Assembly (NCBI GenBank): GCA_018374635.1
Contig: JAHAEW010000102.1
Coordinates: 1 to 9,304, forward strand
Reading direction: 5' to 3'
Length of the DNA: 9,304 nt
Source of the DNA: Clostridiales bacterium
GTDB taxonomy: Bacteria; Bacillota; Clostridia; Oscillospirales; Oscillospiraceae
Made by a program: the position numbers and the translations under genes. Numbering within the stretch: position 1 is the stretch's first letter; each line of letters opens with the position of its first letter. The notes under the pieces are model-generated. The model saw only the letters and a list, made by a program, of their open reading frames with translations. It had not been told where the DNA came from and did not search any database. Shown here piece by piece: positions 1 through 4,599 of this stretch.

Positions 1-29
1 GCTATGGCAAGACGGGAAAGGAGGGCTAA
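1..29 (+). CDS. 3' end of an upstream ORF (possibly excisionase), partial
   Basis: One frame is open from the left edge (first full codon at base 3) and ends at TAA 27-29, giving the C-terminal residues YGKTGKEG. The stop lies 2 bases before the integrase ATG at 32, and the integrase ribosome binding site is inside this coding end, which is the tight spacing expected of an operon. Small excisionase genes commonly sit just upstream of integrases of this type, so an excisionase is a reasonable guess, but eight residues cannot identify a family. The frame could also be open by chance. Confidence 0.3.
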
Positions 30-31
30 TC

Positions 32-1105
32 ATGGCAGTCTATAAGGAAGAAAAGACAAACACCTGGCGGGCGGTCTACCGCTATACTGACTGGAACGGT
101 GAGCGCAAGCAGACCCAGAAGCGGGGCTTCAAGACCAAACGGGAGGCACAGGCCTGGGAGCGGGAACAGCTCAACAAGACCAGCGCCGATCTGGACATGA
201 CCTTCAGGAGCTTCGTGGACCTCTACACGGCGGATATGAAAACCCGGCTCAAGGAGAATACCTGGGCTACCAAGGACCACATCATCCGTACTAAGCTGCT
301 GCCCTACTTCGGCAAGCTGAAAATGTGTAACATCACTGCCCAGCAGATCATTACCTGGCAGAACGAGATGCTGAACCATAAGGACGAGAACGGCAAGCCC
401 TACTCGCCGGTGTACCTGAAAACGGTCCACAACCAGCTCAGCGCCATCTTCAACCATGCGGTTCGGTACTACAACCTCCGGGAGAATCCCTGCAAAAAGG
501 CGGGCAGCATGGGCAAAAAGAAAAACCGGGAGATGATGTTCTGGACCAAGGAGCAGTACCTGAAATTTGCGGAGGTGATGATGGATAAGCCGCTATCATT
601 CTATGCCTTTGAGATGCTCTACTGGTGCGGTATCCGGGAGGGGGAGCTGCTGGCTCTGACTCCGGCGGACTTCGACTTTGAGAAGCGCACCGTGTCTATC
701 AACAAGTCTTACCAGCGGCTGAACGGTCAGGATCTGATTACCACTCCCAAAACTGAAAAGAGCAATCGGATCATCACCATGCCGCAGTTTCTGGCCGAGG
801 AAATCCAGGATTACATCAAAATGCTTTACGGCATCGGGCCGAACGACCGGATGTTCACCGTCACCAAGAGTTATCTCCACCGGGAGATGGACCGGGGAGC
901 CAAAGAAGCGGGAGTACCGCGTATCAGAATCCACGATATCCGTCATAGCGCGGTGTCGCTTCTGATTGACATGGGATTCTCCGCCACAGCCATCGCGGAC
1001 CGAGTAGGACATGAGAGCATCGATATCACCTATAACTACGCACACCTGTTTCCGTCCAAGCAGGCGGAAATGGCGGATAAATTGAACATGGAAAGGAGCA
1101 ATTAA
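32..1105 (+). CDS. int: Tyrosine recombinase (site-specific integrase), Tn916-type
   Basis: This 357-aa protein should catalyse strand exchange between element and chromosomal attachment sites for integration and excision. Residues 1-50 are basic and strand-rich (start MAVYKEEKTNTWRAVYRY, then a KRGFKTKREAQAWERE helix), matching the arm-binding domain of Tn916/lambda-like integrases. Residues about 55-160 are the helical core-binding SAM-like domain and about 170-350 the catalytic domain. The catalytic set appears complete: Arg202 (GIREGELLAL), Lys240 in the TPKTEKSNR hairpin, His301 and Arg304 (HDIRHS), His327 (GHES) and nucleophile Tyr336 (YAHLF). ATG 32 is preceded by AAAGGAGGG with 6-base spacing. 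The stop is 2 bases before the next gene, so it is probably cotranscribed with the mobilization and replication genes. Length is normal and there is no sign of decay. Confidence 0.97.
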   Translation: MAVYKEEKTNTWRAVYRYTDWNGERKQTQKRGFKTKREAQAWEREQLNKTSADLDMTFRSFVDLYTADMKTRLKENTWATKDHIIRTKLLPYFGKLKMCNITAQQIITWQNEMLNHKDENGKPYSPVYLKTVHNQLSAIFNHAVRYYNLRENPCKKAGSMGKKKNREMMFWTKEQYLKFAEVMMDKPLSFYAFEMLYWCGIREGELLALTPADFDFEKRTVSINKSYQRLNGQDLITTPKTEKSNRIITMPQFLAEEIQDYIKMLYGIGPNDRMFTVTKSYLHREMDRGAKEAGVPRIRIHDIRHSAVSLLIDMGFSATAIADRVGHESIDITYNYAHLFPSKQAEMADKLNMERSN

Positions 1106-1107
1106 AA

Positions 1108-1443
1108 ATGTCAGCAAAGAATATGGACAAGCACAACCGTTGGAGGAACAAGACCGTGGCCTTCCGGGTCTCCCCGGAGGAGGACGCCCAGATCGAGATG
1201 GCGGTAAAGCTCACCGGTTTGACCAAGCAGGATTATATTATCCGTCGGCTGCTTTGCCGGGATGTTGTAGTGCAGGGCAATCCCAGGGTCTATAAAGCAC
1301 TACGGGACCAGCTGGCCGCTGTGCTGGACGAGTTGCGGCGGATCGAGGCCGGGCAGGGCGTAAACGATGAGCTGCTGGACACCATCCAGATGATTGCTAC
1401 CATTATGAACGGGATGCAGGAGGACTTTGCCTATGACCGATGA
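1108..1443 (+). CDS. MobC-like plasmid mobilization protein (ribbon-helix-helix)
   Basis: This 111-aa protein resembles small relaxosome accessory proteins of the MobC type, which bind near oriT and help the relaxase load and nick. Residues about 12-50 hold the family-like core: RNKTVAFRVSPEED (beta strand), a helix IEMAVKLTGL, then TKQDYIIRRLLCRD, the pattern of a ribbon-helix-helix DNA-binding fold. The C-terminal half (ALRDQLAAVLDELRRIEAGQ and onward) is predicted helical and may dimerise or contact a partner. AAAGGAG at 1092-1098 lies 9 bases before the ATG. The gene starts 2 bases after the integrase stop and its end overlaps the ATPase start by 11 bases, so translation is probably coupled. 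No relaxase is encoded in this window, so it would need one elsewhere in the element or from a helper. A purely regulatory RHH role cannot be excluded. Confidence 0.8.
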   Translation: MSAKNMDKHNRWRNKTVAFRVSPEEDAQIEMAVKLTGLTKQDYIIRRLLCRDVVVQGNPRVYKALRDQLAAVLDELRRIEAGQGVNDELLDTIQMIATIMNGMQEDFAYDR

Positions 1444-2617
1444 GAAAAAGAAAATGACCGCCCAGAACTCATCTGTTGGCGCAGATGATGGGCAGTCAAT
1501 CTCTCAAAATTCCAAGTTCACTATACCAGACCCGGACGAAAAAAGCAATTCCCCGGAAAAAGATTTGGAGGAACTTTACCAGAAAATGCGCCGCATCAGC
1601 GACCCAGCTTACCTCCATACTGTGACCCTGGACGAGCTGATGGACAATGTGTTTGATGGCAAGTCTGCGGTGATTGAAAACCTGCTCTACACGGGAGCGT
1701 ACATCCTTGCCGGTGCGCCCAAAATCGGCAAGTCCTTCCTGGTGGCGCAGATTGCCCACCATGTCAGTACCGGGCAGGACTTGTGGGGCTATAAAGTCCA
1801 TCAGGGAACCGTCCTCTATCTTGCTCTGGAAGATGACGAGAGCCGGTTGCAGCGCCGGATGTTCCGTATGTTTGGCGTGGAGGGGACAAGCTCTCTTCAC
1901 TTCGCCACCAACGCTAAGATGATCGGCGGTGGCCTGGATGAACAGCTGGAAAAGTTCGTTCGGGAACACAGTGATACCAAGCTGATTATCGTGGATACCC
2001 TACAAAAAGTCCGTGAGGCTGTGAGTGACAGTTACAGCTACTCCAGCGACTATGAGGTGATCGGCAAGCTGAAGCAATTTGCCGATCGGTATGGGGTCTG
2101 CGTCCTGATCGTCCACCATACCAGAAAGCAGCCTGCGGGAGACAGCTTTGAGATGATTTCTGGTACAACCGGCTTGCTGGGCTGTGCGGATGGGGCGCTC
2201 CTGATGCAGAAGGAAAAGCGGACAGATAGCAAGGCTACCCTGGAGGTGGTAGGCAGAGACCAGCCGGATCAGCGGCTGTATCTGAGCAAGGACCAGGAGA
2301 ACCTGGTTTGGGGGCTTGACCATACGGAGAATGAGCTTTGGAAGCAGCCTCCAGACCCGGTGCTGGAAGCCGTAGCAAAGATCGTATCTGCCGACAACCG
2401 GGAATGGGCAGGAAGTCCTACCGAGCTGGCACAGGCAATTCAGACGGATATGGCAGTAAACCGGCTTACGAAGCACTTGAATGTGAATGCTAGCCGCTTG
2501 TTGGAAGAACATCAAGTAAAATACGAGAACAAAACCAGACACGCCGGGCGGCGCATCCGGCTGACTTACATGGTGGTGGAAGCGCCTGCGTTTGAAGTGA
2601 TCGAAGTAATCGAGTAA
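1433..2617 (+). CDS. RepA-like hexameric helicase / AAA_25-type ATPase
   Basis: This 394-aa protein is a RecA-fold P-loop ATPase resembling RSF1010 RepA, the replicative helicase of mobilizable plasmids, and similar ATPases on clostridial elements. Counting from ATG 1433, Walker A is GAPKIGKS (94-101), LALEDDESRLQRR carries acidic Glu133, Walker B is LIIVDT (Asp188), and VLIVHHTRK (His228/His229) matches the conserved RepA/RadA-like motif. Residues 1-45 are polar and probably disordered. The C-terminal part (about 300-394) looks like a small winged-helix-type region ending in basic residues. ATG 1433 was chosen because AGGAGG (1418-1423) is 9 bases upstream; an in-frame TTG at 1427 leaves only 3. 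It overlaps the MobC-like gene by 11 bases. Directly downstream lie iteron-like inverted repeats, consistent with a role at an origin. Confidence 0.88.
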   Translation: MTDEKKKMTAQNSSVGADDGQSISQNSKFTIPDPDEKSNSPEKDLEELYQKMRRISDPAYLHTVTLDELMDNVFDGKSAVIENLLYTGAYILAGAPKIGKSFLVAQIAHHVSTGQDLWGYKVHQGTVLYLALEDDESRLQRRMFRMFGVEGTSSLHFATNAKMIGGGLDEQLEKFVREHSDTKLIIVDTLQKVREAVSDSYSYSSDYEVIGKLKQFADRYGVCVLIVHHTRKQPAGDSFEMISGTTGLLGCADGALLMQKEKRTDSKATLEVVGRDQPDQRLYLSKDQENLVWGLDHTENELWKQPPDPVLEAVAKIVSADNREWAGSPTELAQAIQTDMAVNRLTKHLNVNASRLLEEHQVKYENKTRHAGRRIRLTYMVVEAPAFEVIEVIE

Positions 2618-2628
2618 AGCGCGACGCT

Positions 2629-2694
2629 TGCAACGGTCGCGACGGTGTTTTGAGGGGCACTCCCAGCACCGTTGCGACCGTCGCCACCGTCGCG
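2629..2694. repeat. Iteron-like 9-bp repeats forming a large hairpin (candidate oriV)
   Basis: Three tandem 9-bp units, ACCGTTGCG, ACCGTCGCC and ACCGTCGCG, occupy 2668-2694. Two units in the opposite orientation, TGCAACGGT and CGCGACGGT, occupy 2629-2646. The two groups pair into a GC-rich stem of about 17 positions with one G-T wobble and one mismatch, around a 19-base loop (2648-2666). It starts 12 bases after the stop of the RepA-like helicase gene. No T-run follows, so it does not look like an intrinsic terminator. Iterons or hairpins next to a rep gene are classical origin elements; calling this an origin is inference. Confidence 0.6.
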
Positions 2695-2708
2695 GAAAGG
2701 AAAACTGA

Positions 2709-2725
2709 GGTGGTGTTTTGCCACC
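2709..2725. repeat. Short hairpin GGTGG / CCACC
   Basis: GGTGG (2709-2713) and CCACC (2721-2725) pair perfectly around a 7-base loop, TGTTTTG. It is small, but it is the first of a series of hairpins in the candidate origin region. No T-run follows. Function unknown. Confidence 0.35.
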
Positions 2726-2770
2726 CCATCTTCCAAGAGGGAGTCCCATTTTAAGGCACCCTAGTGGCAC

Positions 2771-2801
2771 CATAGGATGTCGCGCTTCACGACACCCTAT
2801 G
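2771..2801. repeat. 12-position inverted repeat, candidate oriT/relaxosome hairpin
   Basis: CATAGGATGTCG (2771-2782) pairs with CGACACCCTATG (2790-2801) with a single A-C mismatch and a 7-base loop, CGCTTCA. A direct repeat GGCACC lies just upstream, in GGCACCCTAGTGGCACC (2755-2771). Stems of this size beside a relaxase nick site are typical of oriT regions and are bound by relaxosome proteins. The identity is inferred from shape and position, not from a recognised nick motif. Confidence 0.45.
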
Positions 2802-2835
2802 CCCGAAACAGAGCCCCGGGTACAGGGGGCAAAAA

Positions 2836-2874
2836 GCGTTCGGAGAACGCGCAGCCACAGAATGAAATTCTGTG
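2836..2874. repeat. Two adjacent perfect hairpins
   Basis: The first is GCGTTC-GGA-GAACGC (2836-2850), a 6-bp stem with a 3-base loop. Five bases further, CACAGAAT-GAA-ATTCTGTG (2856-2874) forms a perfect 8-bp stem with a 3-base loop. Both are exact and closely spaced. Neither is followed by a T-run, so termination is unlikely; they fit better as protein-binding or origin hairpins. Confidence 0.45.
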
Positions 2875-2884
2875 TTCAAAAGGG

Positions 2885-2910
2885 GCTTGGGGGCGCTGCC
2901 CTCAACAAGC
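2885..2910. repeat. Nested hairpin GCTTG(GGGC-GCCC)CAAGC
   Basis: Outer arms GCTTG (2885-2889) and CAAGC (2906-2910) enclose an inner GGGC-GCT-GCCC stem (2891-2901). It is part of the structured intergenic region and has no T-run. Function unknown. Confidence 0.35.
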
Positions 2911-2911
2911 A

Positions 2912-2992
2912 GACGGCAGGAAATGTGAGTGTGTATTAACACTCGCATTGCTTGCCTGTCGTGTGTGTGGCTATCCACACGCATTGCTTGCC
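2912..2992. repeat. Long imperfect stem plus duplicated hairpin-CGCATTGCTTGCC units
   Basis: Bases 2912-2932 and 2939-2960 form an imperfect stem of about 18 pairs, with G-T wobbles, one mismatch and one bulge, around the 6-base loop GTATTA. A second stem, GTGTGG-CTAT-CCACAC, lies at 2965-2980. The exact 13-mer CGCATTGCTTGCC occurs at 2944-2956 and again at 2980-2992, 36 bases apart, each time beginning at or within the last base of a hairpin's right arm. So the region is a duplicated hairpin-plus-tail unit. It could serve as a single-strand origin, an oriT accessory site or an RNA structure. Confidence 0.5.
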
Positions 2993-3070
2993 AGTAACTA
3001 AAACAACCGAAACGGCCCTTGTGCCGCTGCGGAAAATCAACTGAAATTCAAGTATTGGGAGGTAACAAGT

Positions 3071-3316
3071 ATGAGAAAGATTTTGTCCTGTGAGTTTAAC
3101 CCGGACACCGCTTGCGTGGAGTTGGGCCTGTATGACGGGACGCTGCTCTCCATTGACTGCACCGCCGTGGAGAACGAGGTGGCAAACAGTATGTACCAGC
3201 GGTCAGAACTGGACTGGCTGATCTATAACGATCCGCTGGCCTATGCCAAACTGATTTTGAATGGGGCCCCTGAATTATATCTAAAATTAGTAACACAGAA
3301 AACTCCGTTAGATTGA
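3071..3316 (+). CDS. DUF6061-like small protein
   Basis: This 81-aa protein resembles a family of small uncharacterised proteins (I recall it as DUF6061) often found on clostridial conjugative and mobilizable elements. Recognisable parts are the start MRKILSCEFNPDTACVELGL, the central DCTAVENEVANSMYQRSELDWL, and the ending NGAPELYLKLV. The first 35 residues look like beta strands and the rest helical. There is no signal peptide, membrane segment or catalytic motif, and the function is unknown. GGGAGG at 3057-3062 lies 8 bases before the ATG, a good ribosome binding site. It follows the structured candidate-origin region and ends 9 bases before a bidirectional terminator, so it appears to be the last gene of the backbone unit. 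Confidence 0.75.
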   Translation: MRKILSCEFNPDTACVELGLYDGTLLSIDCTAVENEVANSMYQRSELDWLIYNDPLAYAKLILNGAPELYLKLVTQKTPLD

Positions 3317-3324
3317 TGGCAAAG

Positions 3325-3375
3325 AAAATCCGCCAGAAGCAGCACTCTAAAGGGTGCGCCTCTGACGGATTTTTT
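3325..3375. terminator. Bidirectional intrinsic terminator
   Basis: AAAATCCGCCAGA (3325-3337) pairs with TCTGACGGATTTT (3361-3373) with one C-A mismatch. An inner GCACTC-TAAA-GGGTGC stem (3341-3356) lies between them. A T-run follows on the plus strand (3370-3375) and an A-run precedes (3325-3328 and 3321-3323), so it can terminate both the DUF6061-like gene and the convergent HTH gene. The HTH stop codon overlaps the end of the T-run. Confidence 0.8.
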
Positions 3376-3685
3376 ACATCTTATCAATCAAAGCAAATAC
3401 AACAGCCTGCTGTTCTTCACTTAGCCTTGACCAGCGTTCCAGAAGCTTTTTCTGCGCCTCAGTCAAGGAAACAGGTACATCTTCTTCGGCAAACAGTTGA
3501 GAGAGCGTAATGCCAAAGGCTGTGCAGATTTTCTCCAGGGATGAAATGGTCGGAACCATGTTCTTGCGATACCATGAGGAGATCGTGGATTGCGGCAAAC
3601 CGGAGCGTTCTGCAAGCTGATACTCTGTCCAGCCCCGCTCCTCTCGATACGTGGTTATAACCGAGAGAATATCCTTCACCTGCAT
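3374..3685 (-). CDS. Cro/CI-type helix-turn-helix transcriptional regulator
   Basis: This protein of about 103 aa is a predicted repressor. The HTH is WTEYQLAERSGLPQSTISSWYR (about residues 19-40), followed by VPTISSLEKICTAFGITLSQLF, the usual helices 4-5 of the HTH_3/XRE fold. A helical C-terminal tail (SLTEAQKKLLERWSRLSEEQ and onward) may dimerise. The frame is open from GTG 3688, with ATG at 3685 and GTG at 3679. AAAGGAG ends at 3688, leaving only 2 bases before the ATG but 8 before GTG 3679, so translation may really start at 3679 (MKDIL); the ATG is kept as the enclosing choice. It is divergent from the SLOG gene across about 110 bases containing inverted repeats, so it probably represses that gene and itself. 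Confidence 0.88.
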   Translation of the reverse strand: MQVKDILSVITTYREERGWTEYQLAERSGLPQSTISSWYRKNMVPTISSLEKICTAFGITLSQLFAEEDVPVSLTEAQKKLLERWSRLSEEQQAVVFALIDKM

Positions 3686-3711
3686 CACTCCTTTGCTTGT
3701 GTTCTTCGTAA

Positions 3712-3717
3712 ATTATA
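3712..3717 (-). promoter_or_regulatory. -10 box for the minus-strand HTH gene
   Basis: On the minus strand 3717-3712 reads TATAAT, a perfect -10, about 25-30 bases upstream of the HTH start. No good -35 is seen at the right distance; TTAAAT with an 18-base spacer is the best available. The promoter region runs back-to-back into the SLOG promoter, so one bound repressor could affect both. Confidence 0.5.
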
Positions 3718-3721
3718 CTTT

Positions 3722-3777
3722 GATAAATCGTTGTGATTTAATCATTTATATCGTATAATTTTAACGATAAACACAAC
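3722..3777 (+). promoter_or_regulatory. SLOG gene promoter with overlapping operator palindromes
   Basis: TTGTGA (3731-3736), a 17-base spacer and TATAAT (3754-3759) make a good sigma-A-type promoter about 37 bases upstream of the TTG start. It is wrapped in inverted repeats: TATCGT (3749-3754) with ACGATA (3764-3769), GTTGTG (3730-3735) with CACAAC (3772-3777), and GATAAATC (3722-3729) facing GATTTAATC (3735-3743). The -10 lies at the centre of the TATCGT/ACGATA pair, a typical repressor position. The divergent HTH protein is the obvious candidate ligand. Confidence 0.65.
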
Positions 3778-3796
3778 TATAAAGGAGGGGAGAACT

Positions 3797-4252
3797 TTGA
3801 ACGGAAAAAGCTGTTTTTTCATCGGGCACAGGGAAACATCGGAGGCAATTTACCCAACATTGTATGCGGCTGTGGAGCAGCACATTTTGGAATATGGCGT
3901 TACAGAATTTATCGTTGGCCACTACGGCGTATTTGACCGCCTTGCAGCGTCAGCAGTTAAGGCCGCGAAGCATCTCTACCCAGATGTGAAGCTCATTTTG
4001 CTATTGCCATACCATCCAGCAGAGCGGCCCATTCCAACACCCGATGGATTTGATAACACCTTCTATCCACCGGGGATGGAAAGCGTCCCGCGCAAGATCG
4101 CAATCGTGAGAGCAAACCGCTATGTTGTGGATCATGTAGACTACCTCATCGCCTATGCGTGGCACCCAGCCAGCAATGCGTGGGAGCTGGTGGAGTATGG
4201 AAGAAGGAGAAAAGGTCAAAATCATTTGCAGGTAACAATATTAAAAAGATGA
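3797..4252 (+). CDS. SLOG-family (DUF1273-like) Rossmann-fold protein
   Basis: This 151-aa protein resembles stand-alone SLOG-family proteins, Rossmann-like folds related to LOG/DprA that are predicted to bind nucleotides or nucleotide-derived ligands. The N-terminal strand ends in CFFIGHRET, followed by a helix, then EFIVGHYGVFDRLAASAV, where the glycine-rich turn and the D-R-x-A are typical. Next come VKLILLLPYHP and FYPPGMESVPRKIAIVRANRYVVDHVDYLIAYAW, which match the family's YPPG..SVP.R.AI.RRN pattern. It starts with TTG, supported by AAAGGAGGGG ending 6 bases upstream. No membrane or nuclease motif is visible. It is divergent from an HTH repressor and separated from the restriction operon by a new promoter. 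SLOG proteins have been proposed as sensors in prokaryotic conflict systems; a role here is inference. Confidence 0.8.
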   Translation: MNGKSCFFIGHRETSEAIYPTLYAAVEQHILEYGVTEFIVGHYGVFDRLAASAVKAAKHLYPDVKLILLLPYHPAERPIPTPDGFDNTFYPPGMESVPRKIAIVRANRYVVDHVDYLIAYAWHPASNAWELVEYGRRRKGQNHLQVTILKR

Positions 4253-4264
4253 ACAATAGTTTCC

Positions 4265-4297
4265 CATAAACTTTATGAATACTCATTGTTTCATGAG
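4265..4297. repeat. Two small palindromes upstream of the restriction-operon promoter
   Basis: CATAAA-C-TTTATG (4265-4277) is a perfect 13-base palindrome with a single central base. CTCAT (4282-4286) pairs with ATGAG (4293-4297). Both lie just after the SLOG stop and just before the -35 at 4304. They could be operator sites for the HTH protein encoded downstream. They are AT-rich and lack a T-run, so they are poor terminators. Confidence 0.4.
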
Positions 4298-4303
4298 GTT
4301 ATC

Positions 4304-4332
4304 TTGTTGTTTTGTGTGTGATGTGGTATAAT
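4304..4332 (+). promoter_or_regulatory. Strong promoter with extended -10 for the HTH/McrBC-like operon
   Basis: TTGTTG (4304-4309), an exact 17-base spacer, and TATAAT (4327-4332) preceded by TGG (4324-4326), which completes a TGNTATAAT extended -10. Transcription would start near 4339, about 27 bases before the HTH ATG at 4366. This rules out the earlier in-frame ATGs at 4312 and 4321. Confidence 0.75.
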
Positions 4333-4365
4333 ATAAGAAATTCGACAATGAATGGGGAATTGATT

Positions 4366-4575
4366 ATGCCAGTCAGTTATGACAAGCTATGGAAGATACT
4401 AATTGATAAACGGATGAATCGAACAGAGCTAAAAGATATGGCTGGTATAAGCTTCAATGTTTTGGCCAAAATGGGGCGAAATGAATATATATCAATGGAT
4501 AGTCTGGAAAAAATATGCTGTGCTCTTGATTGTAATATTGGCGACATCATTGATATTATAGCAGATAAAAACTAA
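4366..4575 (+). CDS. Small Cro/CI-type HTH regulator leading the restriction operon
   Basis: This 69-aa protein is essentially one XRE/HTH_26-like DNA-binding domain: YDKLWKILIDKRMNRTELKD, then AGISFNVLAKMGRNEYISMD as the recognition region, then SLEKICCALDCNIGDIIDI. Such single-domain proteins often open operons for restriction systems and autoregulate them. ATG 4366 is preferred over in-frame ATGs at 4312, 4321 and 4348: the promoter -10 is at 4327-4332, and GGGGA (4353-4357) is about 8 bases upstream. Translation then continues after 24 bases at the McrB-like gene, which has its own strong ribosome binding site. Small palindromes upstream of the promoter are possible operators. It could be an activator as well as a repressor. 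Confidence 0.85.
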   Translation: MPVSYDKLWKILIDKRMNRTELKDMAGISFNVLAKMGRNEYISMDSLEKICCALDCNIGDIIDIIADKN

Positions 4576-4599
4576 CAAAACTGGAAGGAGGAGAAACAC

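Larger units (their letters stand above)
2618..3070. other. Structured intergenic region, candidate replication/transfer origin
   Basis: These 453 bases contain no ORF with a ribosome binding site or recognisable product, but are packed with inverted repeats. In order: iteron hairpin (2629-2694), GGTGG/CCACC (2709-2725), a 12-position stem (2771-2801), GCGTTC/GAACGC (2836-2850), CACAGAAT/ATTCTGTG (2856-2874), nested GCTTG/CAAGC with inner GGGC/GCCC (2885-2910), a long imperfect stem (2912-2960) and GTGTGG/CCACAC (2965-2980). Its place just downstream of the MobC-like and RepA-like genes, and the density of stems, fit an oriV and/or oriT, where relaxosome and replication proteins recognise hairpins. 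The nick site cannot be assigned from sequence alone. A structured RNA is the alternative. Confidence 0.5.

Noticed and set aside
596..1117. Long minus-strand open frames under the integrase, MobC-like and ATPase genes
   Set aside because: These are shadows of GC-rich coding sequence; the plus-strand products have complete catalytic motifs and proper ribosome binding sites.
2629..2694. Terminator of the int-mob-rep operon
   Set aside because: The stem is strong but no T-run follows; GC-rich repeats continue instead, so an origin or protein-binding role is more likely.
2629..2992. CRISPR array
   Set aside because: Repeats are only 9 and 13 bases, irregularly spaced and partly inverted, with no spacer-repeat periodicity and no cas genes.
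2718..3001. Two overlapping plus-strand ORFs of 73-74 codons in the structured intergenic region
   Set aside because: They lack ribosome binding sites, have low-complexity Arg/Pro/Cys-rich translations, and run straight through the hairpins; they look like chance open frames in GC-rich DNA.
3313..3510. 65-codon plus-strand ORF after the DUF6061-like gene
   Set aside because: It reads through the bidirectional terminator and is antisense to a well-supported HTH gene, with no ribosome binding site of its own.
4312..4365. Upstream in-frame starts for the 69-aa HTH protein
   Set aside because: ATGs at 4312 and 4321 fall before or inside the promoter, upstream of the expected transcription start, and lack ribosome binding sites.
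4366..4599. HTH protein as antitoxin of a toxin-antitoxin pair
   Set aside because: The following gene is a large AAA+ NTPase with its nuclease partner, not a small toxin; a controller role fits better.
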